DNA of 64,000 bases from Hymenobacter volaticus (GCF_022921055.1 NZ_CP095061.1:1217501-1281500), one strand, 5' to 3'; shown: positions 26,043-35,502, counted from the first letter of the stretch. Notes: generated by a model not told the origin, from the letters alone. Made by a program: numbers and translations.

Positions 26043-26468
26043 ATGCGTATATTCAAAAACATAGATTCTCTCGATGAAAGTGTCTGCGAATTGTCTCTTG
26101 ACGAGGATGAACAATGGCTGCGTGCCACTTGGGTAGGCTATATTGATTCGCAGGAGGCTTACAACGGAGCCGTGGATTTCTTGGATTCCATGAACACGTT
26201 TCACTGTCCGTATTTACTCAATGACAACAGTGGCCTGCGGGGCCCTTGGTTTGATTCAGTGGAATGGTTGCGTACCACATGGGCCCCGCAGGCTGCACGC
26301 TTGGGTTTGCGCTATATAGCCCATGTGGCTCAACCACAGGATCTAGCAAGCCAAGTTGCCGTACTAGAAACGGAATCCTTTGGCGGGGATGTGCAAATTC
26401 AAATTTTCGACCGGGTGTCTGAAGCTGAAGAGTGGTTGCGCGAGCAGCAACACAAAGCAAGACTGTAA
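26043..26468 (+). CDS. Hypothetical protein, STAS-like
   Basis: 141-residue cytosolic protein. The order of elements (short strands such as ELSLDEDEQWLRATWVGYIDSQEAYNGAVDFLDSM, then CPYLLNDNSGLRGPWFDSVEWLRTTWAPQAARLGLRYIAHV and VQIQIFDRVSEAEEWL) resembles the STAS/SpoIIAA-like proteins common in Hymenobacter-type genomes, where the final element is an EAxxWL helix. No phosphorylatable serine can be pointed to. The function is unknown and the neighbours give no clue. Confidence 0.6.
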   Translation: MRIFKNIDSLDESVCELSLDEDEQWLRATWVGYIDSQEAYNGAVDFLDSMNTFHCPYLLNDNSGLRGPWFDSVEWLRTTWAPQAARLGLRYIAHVAQPQDLASQVAVLETESFGGDVQIQIFDRVSEAEEWLREQQHKARL

Positions 26469-26521
26469 CTTACCCCAAACGGTGGAACCGTTTGGTTGCT
26501 ACGAGCGGTGCTTGCAGTTGA

Positions 26522-27961
26522 TTATTGGGTTTGTACCAAACCACTGCTTAGGCGGCGCAGCACAATCTCGGCTTGCTTAGCCTGATACCGAATATCAAGC
26601 AAGCGCACTTCTGCATCGAGTTGGGTGCGTTGCGCTTCGCGTAAAACAATGGGCGTAAGCAGCCCCAGCCGGTAACGTTCCAAGGCAATAGCCACGTTTT
26701 CGCGGGCCAGCAGGATGTTGGTTTCTTCTAGCTCTAGTAGTTGCAAGCGATTTTGATACTGAGCAAAGGCTTGCTCGGCTTCAGCTTCTAATTGCAGCTG
26801 GGTTTGGTTGAGCAGCAAGTTGCTCTGCTCTTCAGCAATGCGGGCATTCTGCTCTAAACGGCTACGATTGAAGCCGTCGAAAATGGGAACTGATGCTACC
26901 ACACCGTAATTGGGACCAAAGACACGGTTGGTGTTGGACCCCAACACGCTACCGTTGGCAGTATTGATGAGGAATGCATTGTTGATGTTACGAGTAACCC
27001 CGTAGCCGCCGGTTAAGCCTAGTTGCGGAAAGCGGCTTGCCCGCACCAGTCGACGGTCGTACGTGGCAACTTGAGTGTTGAGCTTGGCTTGTTGCAAGCG
27101 GGGGTTAGCCTGGAGCAGTGCTTGGTTTACTCCCTCACGCGTCAGGTCACGAGCAACCACAATAGAATCGGCGGGGCTGAAGTCGATGCGCGGGGCTCGG
27201 CCAAGCAGGGCGTTGAGGTTTACTTTTGCGCGCTGAAGCAATTCCTGTTGTTGGATCAGGATGGAGCGGTCGGCATTGTAGTCTACGCGTGCTGTAAGAA
27301 CTTCTACTTTTGCACTAGCGCCTACATCCACGCGCGCTTGGGTGAGGTCGATGCGGGCTTGTCCGATCTTAAGTGCTTCTTCAATAGAGCCGATTTTACC
27401 AAACTCCCGCACCACTGCATAGTACGCGTCGGTGATGTTGGTAACGGTTTCTTCGATGGTAGCCCGGGTAAGCTGCCGTTGGCTTTGGTCGAGTGCTTTA
27501 AGTCGGTCGTAGGCAATAAACATTCCCAACCCATCGAAGATGGTCCAGGTGCCAGTTACGTTGGCATTGAGGGCATTGGCCTTGCCACCGTTAATAACTA
27601 CCGGCTCCGATTGCTCTCTTACCTGCCGGGTGTTATTGACATTGAAGGTGCGGGTAAAATTGCCGTTTGCTACCGGCAGCTGACCGGCGTTGCCGCGCGT
27701 CACGTTGTTTTCCGCAATTCGCTCGTCCTGCCGCGACACCCGAATGTCGTAGTTGTTCTCCAAGCCAATCCTAATAGCTTCGGCTAAAGTAAGCGGCGCG
27801 GCGGCAGCTACGGTTTCTGGCTTTTCGGTTTGTGGTTTCGGTTTCGACCGAGGCTCTTGTGCTGGCCGAGCTGGTTGGGTTGGCTGCTGGGCGAGGGCCG
27901 CAAAAGGAAAGAGCAGCATTGCCGCACCCAAACAACGAAAACGATAGAATTGAAACTGCAT
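26522..27961 (-). CDS. TolC family outer membrane efflux protein
   Basis: 479 residues. A signal peptide (CLGAAMLLFPFAALAQQ) is followed by a Pro/Lys-rich linker and the two OEP domains of a TolC-type channel. Conserved features are the helical entry TLAEAIRIGLENNYDIRVSRQDERIAENNVTRGNAG, the strand region GGKANALNANVTGTWTIFDGLGMFIAYDRL, and the repeat in the second half (GPNYGVVASVPIFDGFNRSRLEQNARIAEEQSNLLLNQTQLQLEAE). It is the last gene of an RND tripartite efflux set (adaptor, pump, channel) on the minus strand. A hairpin separates it from the pump gene, so it may also have its own promoter. Confidence 0.93.
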   Translation of the reverse strand: MQFQFYRFRCLGAAMLLFPFAALAQQPTQPARPAQEPRSKPKPQTEKPETVAAAAPLTLAEAIRIGLENNYDIRVSRQDERIAENNVTRGNAGQLPVANGNFTRTFNVNNTRQVREQSEPVVINGGKANALNANVTGTWTIFDGLGMFIAYDRLKALDQSQRQLTRATIEETVTNITDAYYAVVREFGKIGSIEEALKIGQARIDLTQARVDVGASAKVEVLTARVDYNADRSILIQQQELLQRAKVNLNALLGRAPRIDFSPADSIVVARDLTREGVNQALLQANPRLQQAKLNTQVATYDRRLVRASRFPQLGLTGGYGVTRNINNAFLINTANGSVLGSNTNRVFGPNYGVVASVPIFDGFNRSRLEQNARIAEEQSNLLLNQTQLQLEAEAEQAFAQYQNRLQLLELEETNILLARENVAIALERYRLGLLTPIVLREAQRTQLDAEVRLLDIRYQAKQAEIVLRRLSSGLVQTQ

Positions 27962-28121
27962 TCGGGAAACTGTGCTAAAACTAAAAGCGAGTCCGCTGCT
28001 CCGTTGAGAAGGGGAGGGGCGGCCTCGAAACGAAACCTGAGTACAAGTAAATTATCAGTGAGCTTGTATTACCGTCGTACAGCACCAAGGGTACAGCAAG
28101 ACGCGTAATCTCAAGCAACAA

Positions 28122-28164
28122 ATAAGCCCCTACTTCCTGACTGATTCAAGAACTAAGGGCTTAT
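28122..28164 (-). terminator. Imperfect hairpin between the RND pump and TolC genes
   Basis: Arms ataagccc...  and ...gggcttat with an imperfect inner stem, followed on the minus strand by TTTGTTG. It lies 5 bases past the pump stop. It may attenuate read-through into the TolC gene. Confidence 0.55.
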
Positions 28165-28168
28165 GTAC

Positions 28169-31100
28169 TTACGCTGCTACTTTCTTGGTCTTCACTTTAG
28201 CGCTGTGCTTCTTGGCCGTAGCGAAGTACGAGTACATCACCGGCACTACGTACAGCGTTAGTCCAGTAGCAAAAAACAAACCGCCCACTACACCAATACC
28301 CATGGCCCGGCGGCTAAGTGCACCTGCACCCGTGGCAATTGCAATAGGTAGAATACCGAGAATAGCGCAAAGGCTAGTCATCAAGATAGGACGGAAGCGC
28401 GCGGTAGCTCCTTCAATCAACCCGGTCATGTAGTCTTTGCCCTGCTCAACTTGCTGGTTGGCAAATTCCACGATAAGAATACCGTTTTTGGTCACCAGCC
28501 CAATCAGCATGATGATGCCAATCTGCGAAAACAGGTTTAGGGTTTGGTTGAAATACCACAAGCTTAGCAACGCACCCGACAATGCCAGTGGCACCGTCAC
28601 CATGATCACCACCGGGTCTCGGAAGCTTTCGAACTGTGCCGCTAGCACTAGATAAATCAGCACCAACGCCAAACCAAAAGCGAAAATGAGCGACGATGAG
28701 CTTTCTTGAAAGTCGCGGGAGGCACCAGCCAATTCCGTAGTAAAGGTTTCATCGAGTTGCTTGTCGGCAATGGCTTGCATGGCGGCTATACCATCGCCAA
28801 GCGACTTGCCAGGGGCCAACGAAGCCGAAAAAGTAGCCGAGTTGTAGCGGTTGAAGCGGTAGAGCTGTGGTGGCGTGCTGCTTTCGGTCAAGCGAATAAC
28901 GTTGTCGAGCTGCACGAGCTGGCCATCCGCGCTTTTCACCGAAAGGAGCCGCACGTCGAGTGGTTGGTTGCGGTCTTCGCGTGCCACCTGCCCGATAATC
29001 TGGTACTGCTTGCTGTCTTTGATGAAATAGCCGTAGCGCTGGCCGCTCAGTCCCGATTGCAGCGTCTGGCTGATGCTCTGCACCGAAACCCCGAGGCTCT
29101 GCGCCTTTTCTCGGTCGATGGTAACGCGCAACTCAGGCTTGTTGAACTTCAAGTCCACGTCGGCAAACTGGAAGGTAGGATCTTGGCGGGCGGCCTCCAG
29201 AAACTTAGGTACAGCGGCGCGCAGCTTCTCGAAGTCCTGAGTCTGTACAACGAATTGCACGGGCAACCCGCCGCCGCCGTTACCAATACTTTGGTCTTGC
29301 GATACTGAAGTACGAGCGGCCGTTAGGCGCTTCACACCCGCCGAAAGCTTAGTGGCAATCTGGTCCTGTGTGAAAGGACGCTTATCGGCATCGAGCAACA
29401 ACAGGCGGGCCCGGCCCGAGTTGGAACCACCGCCAAAGCCTGGCGACGTCACGGCATATACGCTGCTCAAGCTACCATCGTCCGTCGAGTCCACGGCCAT
29501 CTTGCTGAGCTGATCCATGTAGGAGTCCATGAATTCAAATGAGGCGCCTTCGGGGCCCGTAGCGTTCAGGTTTATACGGCTTCGGTCTTCCACGGGGGCT
29601 AGCTCCGATGGAATTGTCTGCATGAAATACCAAGTGCCTACACCGGTACCTACTACCACCAACCACGCTAGCCACCGGTTGCGCAAGAAGGTTTGCAGAC
29701 TGTCCTGATAGCCACTAATCAGCCGCTCGAAAAAAGGCTCCGTTTTGCGATAAAACCAGTTGTGCTTTTCTTGGCGCTTAAGCAGCACCGAGCACATCAT
29801 GGGCGTGAGGGTAAGCGACACGAAAGCCGAAATCAGTACCGAGCCGGCCACCACAATACCAAACTCGCGGAACAAACGGCCCGTGATACCTGACAAGAAT
29901 ACCACGGGAAGGAATACAGCAGCCAGTACCACCGTGGTACTCACTACAGCCAGCAGAATCTCTTCAGAACCCTTGATGGCCGCCGTTTTGGGGTCTTCGC
30001 CGTCCTCAATGCGCGAATAGATGTTCTCCAACACCACGATGGCATCGTCCACTACAAGGCCAATGGCCAACACGATGGCGAGGAGCGTGAGCACATTGAT
30101 GGAGAAGTTGAGCAGGTACATCACAAAGAAGATACCCACCAACGACACCGGAATGGCCACTACCGGAATCAGCGTGGAACGCCAGTCGCGCAAAAACAGG
30201 AAGATGATGACCACTACCAGCACGAACGCCTCGACGATGGTATGTTCTACCTCCCCAATAGACTGCCGGATAAACACAGAGTTGTCGAAGCCAGACTTCA
30301 GTACCAAGTCCTTTGGCAAATCCTTGCCGTATAGGTCAATACGCTTGTTCCACTCGTCGGCAATATCAATCTGGTTGGAACCAGGCTGCGGAATGACGGC
30401 AATGCCCACCATGGGTACCCCATTCACCTTAAAAATCGTTTGGTCATTTTCGGGGTATAACTCCGCGTACCCAACGTCCGTCAAGCGTACTAGCGAGGAC
30501 GCATCTTTGCGGATAATAAGGTTGTTGAAATCCTCAACCGTGGTCAAGCGGCCCATGGTCCGTAGCGTGAGCTGCGTGGCTTGGCCTTGTACGGCACCGC
30601 TCGGCAGCTCCACATTTTCGCGGGTGAGAGCAGCCTGCACATCTACGGGACTCACCCCTAGCGCCGACAGCTTGACGGGATCCAGCCAAAGCCGCATTGA
30701 ATATCTCCGCTCGCCAAATACCCGTACTTCTGATACACCCGGAATAGTTTGGAGACGTTCTTTGAGCGTGTTATTGGCATAGTCGGTTAGCTCCAGCAGG
30801 TTGCGCTTGTTGCTGCTGAGGTAGGTCATCACAATGGGCTGCGAGTCGGCGTTGGCCTTGCTCACAACAGGCGGATCGATGTCGCGCGGCAAGCGACCTT
30901 GAGCCCCCGATACCTTGTCGCGCACGTCGTTGGCAGCAGTTTCCAAGTCGGCGTCCAAGTCGAACTCCACCGTAATCTGCGTCCGACCGTCACGCGAATT
31001 GGACGTCAGGTTCTTGATACCAGCAATACCGTTCAGAGCCTCTTCTAACGGTTCCGTTACTTGACCCTGCATAACGTCGGCCGAGGCGCCAGTGTAGCTA

Positions 31101-31246
31101 GCCGATACTGAGATAATAGGCGGGTCAACGCTCGGGTACTCCCGAATACTGAGATACCGAAACCCGATAACGCCAAATATCACGATGACGAGGCTCATCA
31201 CGATGGCGAGGACCGGGCGGTTGATGCTGGTTGATGATAAACTCAT
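28169..31246 (-). CDS. RND efflux transporter permease (AcrB/MexB family)
   Basis: 1025 residues, a full-length inner membrane RND pump with 12 membrane segments and two large periplasmic loops. The start is MSLSSTSINRPVLAIVMSLVIVIFGVIGFRYLSIREYPSVDPPIISVSASYTGASADVM, the usual beginning. The proton-relay region GLVVDDAIVVLENIYSRI (about 400-418) contains the paired Asp. IGLVTKNGILIVEFANQQ near the C-terminus carries the conserved Lys. It probably exports drugs or metabolites with the upstream adaptor and downstream TolC channel. No adjacent regulator is seen. Confidence 0.96.
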   Translation of the reverse strand: MSLSSTSINRPVLAIVMSLVIVIFGVIGFRYLSIREYPSVDPPIISVSASYTGASADVMQGQVTEPLEEALNGIAGIKNLTSNSRDGRTQITVEFDLDADLETAANDVRDKVSGAQGRLPRDIDPPVVSKANADSQPIVMTYLSSNKRNLLELTDYANNTLKERLQTIPGVSEVRVFGERRYSMRLWLDPVKLSALGVSPVDVQAALTRENVELPSGAVQGQATQLTLRTMGRLTTVEDFNNLIIRKDASSLVRLTDVGYAELYPENDQTIFKVNGVPMVGIAVIPQPGSNQIDIADEWNKRIDLYGKDLPKDLVLKSGFDNSVFIRQSIGEVEHTIVEAFVLVVVIIFLFLRDWRSTLIPVVAIPVSLVGIFFVMYLLNFSINVLTLLAIVLAIGLVVDDAIVVLENIYSRIEDGEDPKTAAIKGSEEILLAVVSTTVVLAAVFLPVVFLSGITGRLFREFGIVVAGSVLISAFVSLTLTPMMCSVLLKRQEKHNWFYRKTEPFFERLISGYQDSLQTFLRNRWLAWLVVVGTGVGTWYFMQTIPSELAPVEDRSRINLNATGPEGASFEFMDSYMDQLSKMAVDSTDDGSLSSVYAVTSPGFGGGSNSGRARLLLLDADKRPFTQDQIATKLSAGVKRLTAARTSVSQDQSIGNGGGGLPVQFVVQTQDFEKLRAAVPKFLEAARQDPTFQFADVDLKFNKPELRVTIDREKAQSLGVSVQSISQTLQSGLSGQRYGYFIKDSKQYQIIGQVAREDRNQPLDVRLLSVKSADGQLVQLDNVIRLTESSTPPQLYRFNRYNSATFSASLAPGKSLGDGIAAMQAIADKQLDETFTTELAGASRDFQESSSSLIFAFGLALVLIYLVLAAQFESFRDPVVIMVTVPLALSGALLSLWYFNQTLNLFSQIGIIMLIGLVTKNGILIVEFANQQVEQGKDYMTGLIEGATARFRPILMTSLCAILGILPIAIATGAGALSRRAMGIGVVGGLFFATGLTLYVVPVMYSYFATAKKHSAKVKTKKVAA

Positions 31247-31360
31247 ATAAGATTCACGCAGTGTTTATCAATGGGAAACGCAATGTTTTGCCGTGTCGTT
31301 CACAATGGATTGTATTAGAAACCATTGCTTTCCGATGTTGCGGGGTACTGCGTGAACTTG

Positions 31361-32512
31361 TTATTTGGTTGCACGTACCGCGTCACCTGGCTTCACCTGG
31401 AGAATACCAGTGCGGATGACACTATCACCCACGGACAAGCCGTCGGTGATTTGAATAACTTTATCGGAACGGATGCCAATCTTCACTTTCTTCGGCACCA
31501 TCTTACCGTCCTGTACAGTATATACGCTATAGCCGCTAGCTTCCGGAATCACCGATTCAGTAGGTACCTGCAAGGCGTCCGTCGATTCGCCGAGTTTCAA
31601 ATTGACGCGCACAAAGGCGCCAGGCCGCAACTCGTTTTTGGTGTTGGCATAGCGGGCACGCACGGGTTGGGTGCGGCTTACAGGGTCAATCTGCGGGTCG
31701 AGGGCATAGACTTTGGCTTCGTACTGCTTGTTGGTGCTTTCGTCGGTTACGCTTACCAAGTCGCCTACTCGTACGTTGTTGGCAAAACGACCCGGCACGG
31801 CAAAGTCAATTTTAACAGGCCGTACGCGTGATAAGGTTGTTATTTCGGCACCGGGGCTCACGTAAGTGCCTACCGTAGCGGTAGTCAATCCAAGCACTCC
31901 ATCAAAAGGAGCCTTCACATATGCTTTATCGAGTGTTGCGCGTAGCGCTTGTAAATCCGACTGCGCAGTAAGCAGCTGATTGTTCGCTTGCTCGTATTCC
32001 TGAGCACTGATGTATTCTTTGTCGAGTAGCGTGCGCTGACGCCGCTCCTGGTCCCGAAACAGCTTGATGTTGTATTCCTGCTTGCGAATAGCGGCTTGAG
32101 CTTCGTCGGCATTGATGCTAAACAGCAGCTGGCCTTTGCGTACTGGCTGGCCTTCTCTGATATGAAGACTGGTAATCTTGCCAGAAAGCTCACTTTTGAT
32201 AACTACTGATTCGTCGGCCAATACCGAACCGGTAGCAGCAACTTCGTCGGAAAGGTTGGTGGGTTGCACTACGTACACTTGCACCGCCAAGCGTTGAGCA
32301 CCACCTCGGCCCCCGCCACCGCCCGGACCGGCCGCGCCGGGGCCGCCTTTACCACCGCCGGCTCCTTTGCCAGTGGTGGAAGGGAAGTACTTTATTTTCA
32401 CAAAAACCAGCCCCGCCAGTAACGCTAGCGCCAGAACTATCCACAACACCCGGTGGCTTTTTCCGGCGGGCTCCTGCATTACCTCTATTTCTTCTTGTTC
32501 CTTGGTTTGCAT
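31361..32512 (-). CDS. RND efflux periplasmic adaptor (membrane fusion protein)
   Basis: 383 residues. There is one N-terminal membrane segment (about 22-44) rather than a lipobox, then an unusually Gly-rich linker (about 48-72, GKGAGGGKGGPGAAGPGGGG). The MFP core follows: barrel-sandwich half-motifs (GKITSLHIREGQPVRKGQLLFSI and KAPFDGVLGLTTATVGTYVSPG) with an alpha-hairpin between them, then a beta-barrel (RFANNVRVGDLVSV) and a C-terminal membrane-proximal domain. It is first in the order adaptor - pump - TolC, with a 114-base gap to the pump gene. Confidence 0.95.
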   Translation of the reverse strand: MQTKEQEEIEVMQEPAGKSHRVLWIVLALALLAGLVFVKIKYFPSTTGKGAGGGKGGPGAAGPGGGGGRGGAQRLAVQVYVVQPTNLSDEVAATGSVLADESVVIKSELSGKITSLHIREGQPVRKGQLLFSINADEAQAAIRKQEYNIKLFRDQERRQRTLLDKEYISAQEYEQANNQLLTAQSDLQALRATLDKAYVKAPFDGVLGLTTATVGTYVSPGAEITTLSRVRPVKIDFAVPGRFANNVRVGDLVSVTDESTNKQYEAKVYALDPQIDPVSRTQPVRARYANTKNELRPGAFVRVNLKLGESTDALQVPTESVIPEASGYSVYTVQDGKMVPKKVKIGIRSDKVIQITDGLSVGDSVIRTGILQVKPGDAVRATK

Positions 32513-32679
32513 ACTCTAAGAAGGTTCTGACCTGAAGCGCTTTACTGTATAGATACCGCTAACGCTTCACAACGCGAATGGCTGGTTTTAAGTTGACTCG
32601 GAATGAATAGTACTAAACAAACACGGCGGTAAGACACCAAAATCGTCCGCAGGTTGCAGCTTAGTTCAAGCCATTGAAA

Positions 32680-32709
32680 AACCCGGTCTGCTATGCAGCA
32701 GACCGGGTT
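32680..32709 (-). terminator. Rho-independent terminator of the DUF892 gene
   Basis: A 13-bp perfect stem (aacccggtctgct / agcagaccgggtt) with a 4-base loop and TTTC after it on the minus strand. It lies about 30 bases past the stop at 32741. Confidence 0.8.
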
Positions 32710-32740
32710 CCCGAGTATGACAAGAAATAATGCTTCGGGT

Positions 32741-33244
32741 TTAAAGCGCCTTCTCGTTTATATAGCTTTTCGCCAAATTATTAAGCTTGGTATCAGTGGC
32801 TTGCTCTTCGTTGAGGGTTTGGTGCAGTAAGGCTGCTGCCTCGGGCTGCCCGACGCGCTGCGCGTAATGAGCTGCCGTACCGTAACCTGCAATTTCGTAG
32901 TGCTCGACGCGCTGAGCCGAAGCAATAAGGCCAGCATCTTTTACTTCGTCGGTCGCATCCTCATGAATCATGTCGGAGCCTTCTTTCAAAATGCCTTCCA
33001 TAGCTTTGCACTTATGGCCGGTTAAGCTGATGTCCAGCATTTTGCCGATCTGCTCTAAGCGAGCTACTTGGTTTTTGGTTTCCTGCAAGTGCGTCTGGAA
33101 AGCCGTTTTTAGCCCTGAGTCCTTGGCTTTGTCGGCCATCTGGGGCAGTACCTCCAGTAGTTGGTTTTCAGCGCTGTACAGGTCTTTGAGTTGTTCGTGA
33201 AACAGGTCGTCGAGAGTGGTGAGTTTATCTGAGAAAAGGGCCAT
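32741..33244 (-). CDS. DUF892 / YciE-YciF ferritin-like protein
   Basis: 167-residue ferritin-like four-helix protein of the YciE/YciF (DUF892) family, linked to stress responses and possibly iron handling. Signatures: LDDLFHEQLKDLYSAENQLLEVLPQMADKA, then TAFQTHLQETKNQVARLEQIGKML, CKAMEGILKEGSDM and the C-terminal QRVEHYEIAGYGTA with LLHQTLNEEQATDTKLNNLA. The Glu/His pairs for a di-iron site are present. The frame is open to 33406, but the extension would overlap the divergent ATL gene; ATG 33244 (MALFSDKLTTL) fits the family. Confidence 0.92.
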   Translation of the reverse strand: MALFSDKLTTLDDLFHEQLKDLYSAENQLLEVLPQMADKAKDSGLKTAFQTHLQETKNQVARLEQIGKMLDISLTGHKCKAMEGILKEGSDMIHEDATDEVKDAGLIASAQRVEHYEIAGYGTAAHYAQRVGQPEAAALLHQTLNEEQATDTKLNNLAKSYINEKAL

Positions 33245-33317
33245 GGTTGAGTAGGTGTTAAGGTGGAAATCAAGTACATCCGATACGTACTCAACCGCAA
33301 GGGCGTTGCAATTTCGT

Positions 33318-33348
33318 TTGACTGGCACCATCTGGTTTCCTACCTTCC
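33318..33348 (+). promoter_or_regulatory. Probable promoter of the alkyltransferase-like gene
   Basis: TTG at 33318-33320 and TACCTTCC at 33341-33348, spaced 20 bases, resembles the Bacteroidota TTG/TAnnTTTG pair. It lies 28 bases before the ATG. Confidence 0.4.
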
Positions 33349-33375
33349 GCCCCCGCTTTTCTGTGTTTCCAGCCC

Positions 33376-33738
33376 ATGAGTTTACCTCGTAACCCCAATG
33401 AAACAAACCGTAATTTTTTTCAGGAAGTACACGAAGTGGTACGCCTGATACCGATGGGGCGGGTTTCTACCTACGGGGCCATTGCGCATTATCTGGGGGC
33501 GCGGCACGGCGCCCGCATGGTTGGCTACGCCCTTATTGCCGCAGCCCCCGCCCGCGGCCTCGACGATATTCCGGCGCAGCGTGTAGTCAACCGCAACGGA
33601 TTACTCACAGGCCGTATGCACTTCGCTACGCCTACTGCCATGCAGGAAGCTCTCGAAGCCGAAGGAGTGCGCGTGGTTGATGATCAAGTAGTGGAGTTCA
33701 AGAAGTTGTTTTGGGACCCAAGCGTGGAGCTAGAGTAA
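33376..33738 (+). CDS. Alkyltransferase-like protein (MGMT family without the acceptor cysteine)
   Basis: 120-residue protein matching the C-terminal domain of O6-alkylguanine-DNA alkyltransferase: VVRLIPMGRVSTYGAIAHYLGARHGARMVGYAL (helix-turn-helix and Arg finger), then a region where the active-site PCHR is replaced by IPAQRVVNRNGLL. The acceptor cysteine is thus Ala, so it cannot repair by transfer. ATL proteins of this kind bind and flag alkylated bases for nucleotide excision repair. The tail ends VDDQVVEFKKLFWDP, as in the family. The start at 33376 (MSLPRNPNETNRNFF) is near the probable promoter. Confidence 0.9.
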   Translation: MSLPRNPNETNRNFFQEVHEVVRLIPMGRVSTYGAIAHYLGARHGARMVGYALIAAAPARGLDDIPAQRVVNRNGLLTGRMHFATPTAMQEALEAEGVRVVDDQVVEFKKLFWDPSVELE

Positions 33739-33749
33739 GACTATACATC

Positions 33750-35108
33750 TCAAAGCCGTCGCATTTTCTTGGTATAAAATACTCCTTCTTTCGTTGGTGC
33801 CGCTTCTAGCACTGGCTTGTCAGCGTCGGATTTAGCTCGTAGCTCCACATAATTAACCGTTGTAAAGTTAGGAATGAAGGAATAGCTTGATTCCAAGCCT
33901 TCAATACAGAGCGTTACTTCCTTGGTTTTATTGGTCCAAGGGATCTGCAGAAAATTGTTGGCGGGTAGGTCGCCTAGCTTTTTGCCATCAAGTAGAATAG
34001 TCATAGGTTTTTTGACGCTGCCAGGTCGGCGATACACAATTACCATTGCCGTGTCGCGTCGGGCGAATTGTGCCATATAGTCGAAATCGGACACTCGTCC
34101 AGTTGCTATATCGAGCGTGTACTCCTGACGGTGACCGGTGGTAGCAGCAGCGGCAATGATTCCGCCAGCCGCGCCACCTATGAAACTAGCAGTGCTTACT
34201 GCGCCCGCATCAGCCCCAGCATGGCCCTCGAATGTAAAGTCATTGCCGGCCCGCTGAAGCGGATAATAGCGGTTACGATGCCGGATGTACAACTGTTGGC
34301 CATCGGAAAAGCCCCAAACCTTAGCAAGTTCTACGCGGGTAGCTCCGCTACCATTATAGAGCTTTATCTCTTCGGTATTCTGCCACTCAGCGTTGGTACG
34401 AGGCTGTTTTTCTACTTCAAAAGCAGTAGCCGTATCAGGCTGGTTGCGACGGAAATCGAGAAAACTACTGTAAAGGCCACGTGTCGGAACAGTAGCCGTC
34501 AGAATCGGGTAAGTGTAAACTTCGGGAGCACGGTCAGTACGGTAGCGAATCTGTTCTGCAGTAACGGAGGGAGCGTTGCTTAAGCGCTGATCCCACGACA
34601 ATGTGTTCAAGAGTGTGACGCCTCGTTGAAGGCAGGCCGCAATATTGTCATCATGAAAAGAAGTGGTCTCAATGCCGCCATGAATCTCTTCGTCAGGATG
34701 ACGTAGTAGTATATAGTATCGACCATCAGGTTGGAGTACCAGAAAGTCGACATCTACAATCGCCTTAGCTTTCTCGGAAGTAGCTTTGATAATTTCCCCA
34801 ATGCGCAGGTCGTGGATACGCATGATAACAGGGCGGGAGCCAGGCTGAGCTGGCATCTGACTTTGCAGCCATTGAGTTAGACAGTTTGTAGCACCACCTT
34901 TCAGATTAGCTGGTACCCGCACATTGTATAAGCCGCGTTGCACCCAACCGATGGTGTTCGTATTGACGCGTAAGTCAAGTACCTCCGATATGTGAAATGT
35001 TGCGTTGGGCAGTGAGAGCTTTTGCTCCTGTAAATCAACCTGGTACACTGGGCCTTGGGCATAACTAGCGAAAGGCAGTAGCAAAAGCAGTAAGTAGTAA
35101 ATCTTCAT
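33750..35108 (-). CDS. Secreted hypothetical protein, 452 aa
   Basis: A signal peptide (MKIYYLLLLLLPFASYAQG) is followed by a soluble, beta-rich protein without a known catalytic motif. Segments include ISEVLDLRVNTNTIGWVQRGLYNVRVPANL and PVIMRIHDLRIGE in the first third, then TAEQIRYRTDRAPEVYTYPILTA, a Gly/Ala stretch (GADAGAVSTASFIGGAAGGIIAAAATTG) that could be a membrane-interacting segment, and a C-terminal part resembling carboxypeptidase-like/DUF2846-type lipid or cell-wall-facing domains only loosely. I do not recognise the family. It ends 12 bases from the convergent ATL gene. Confidence 0.6.
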   Translation of the reverse strand: MKIYYLLLLLLPFASYAQGPVYQVDLQEQKLSLPNATFHISEVLDLRVNTNTIGWVQRGLYNVRVPANLKGGATNCLTQWLQSQMPAQPGSRPVIMRIHDLRIGEIIKATSEKAKAIVDVDFLVLQPDGRYYILLRHPDEEIHGGIETTSFHDDNIAACLQRGVTLLNTLSWDQRLSNAPSVTAEQIRYRTDRAPEVYTYPILTATVPTRGLYSSFLDFRRNQPDTATAFEVEKQPRTNAEWQNTEEIKLYNGSGATRVELAKVWGFSDGQQLYIRHRNRYYPLQRAGNDFTFEGHAGADAGAVSTASFIGGAAGGIIAAAATTGHRQEYTLDIATGRVSDFDYMAQFARRDTAMVIVYRRPGSVKKPMTILLDGKKLGDLPANNFLQIPWTNKTKEVTLCIEGLESSYSFIPNFTTVNYVELRAKSDADKPVLEAAPTKEGVFYTKKMRRL

Positions 35109-35462
35109 AATATGTAAAAGCACTGATGGTTGAGGATAAGATTTATCGAAATAAATACTGACTGCTAAGTAAGCGGGTAAAGCTGGTGCCGCTGAACAGA
35201 GTTTTTCAACACCCCACGATGCGCCTAGCTCACGTGAGCACCCCTAGCGCATAAGCACTATGTGAATTAATGCTGTATTACCTAGGGCCGTAATTCTGCG
35301 AGGGCTGCCTAGTTCCTCTAGCGTCGTTACGCTCACTGAGTAAGGGTGGTGCAATCTTCTCGGTCGCTGTTACGCCACAAGGCTATAGCCGTGGCGCCAC
35401 GTTACTGCAGAACAAGGCGAGCTTTAACTCAGACTACATAGCATGAATAGAGAATAAAATAA
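35109..35462. other. Structured intergenic region, no gene seen
   Basis: No frame of note. It holds several palindromes: ctcacgtgag flanked by tgcgc/gcgca near 35220-35255, agcgt-cgtt-acgct near 35319-35332, and cgccac..ggctatagcc..gtggcg at 35373-35396. This is more pairing potential than in other gaps of the window. Confidence 0.4.
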
Positions 35463-35464
35463 CC

Positions 35465-35502
35465 AGCCCAAGCAACTTGATATCACTCAAGTCGCTTGGG
35501 CT
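35465..35502 (-). terminator. Terminator of the two-component genes
   Basis: A 16-bp stem (agcccaagcaacttga / tcaagtcgcttgggct, one wobble) with a 6-base loop, followed on the minus strand by a T-rich stretch. It lies 73 bases past the regulator stop. Confidence 0.75.

Noticed and set aside
33245..33406. N-terminal extension of the DUF892 protein
   Set aside because: It would overlap the divergent ATL gene and its promoter; the shorter start fits the family.
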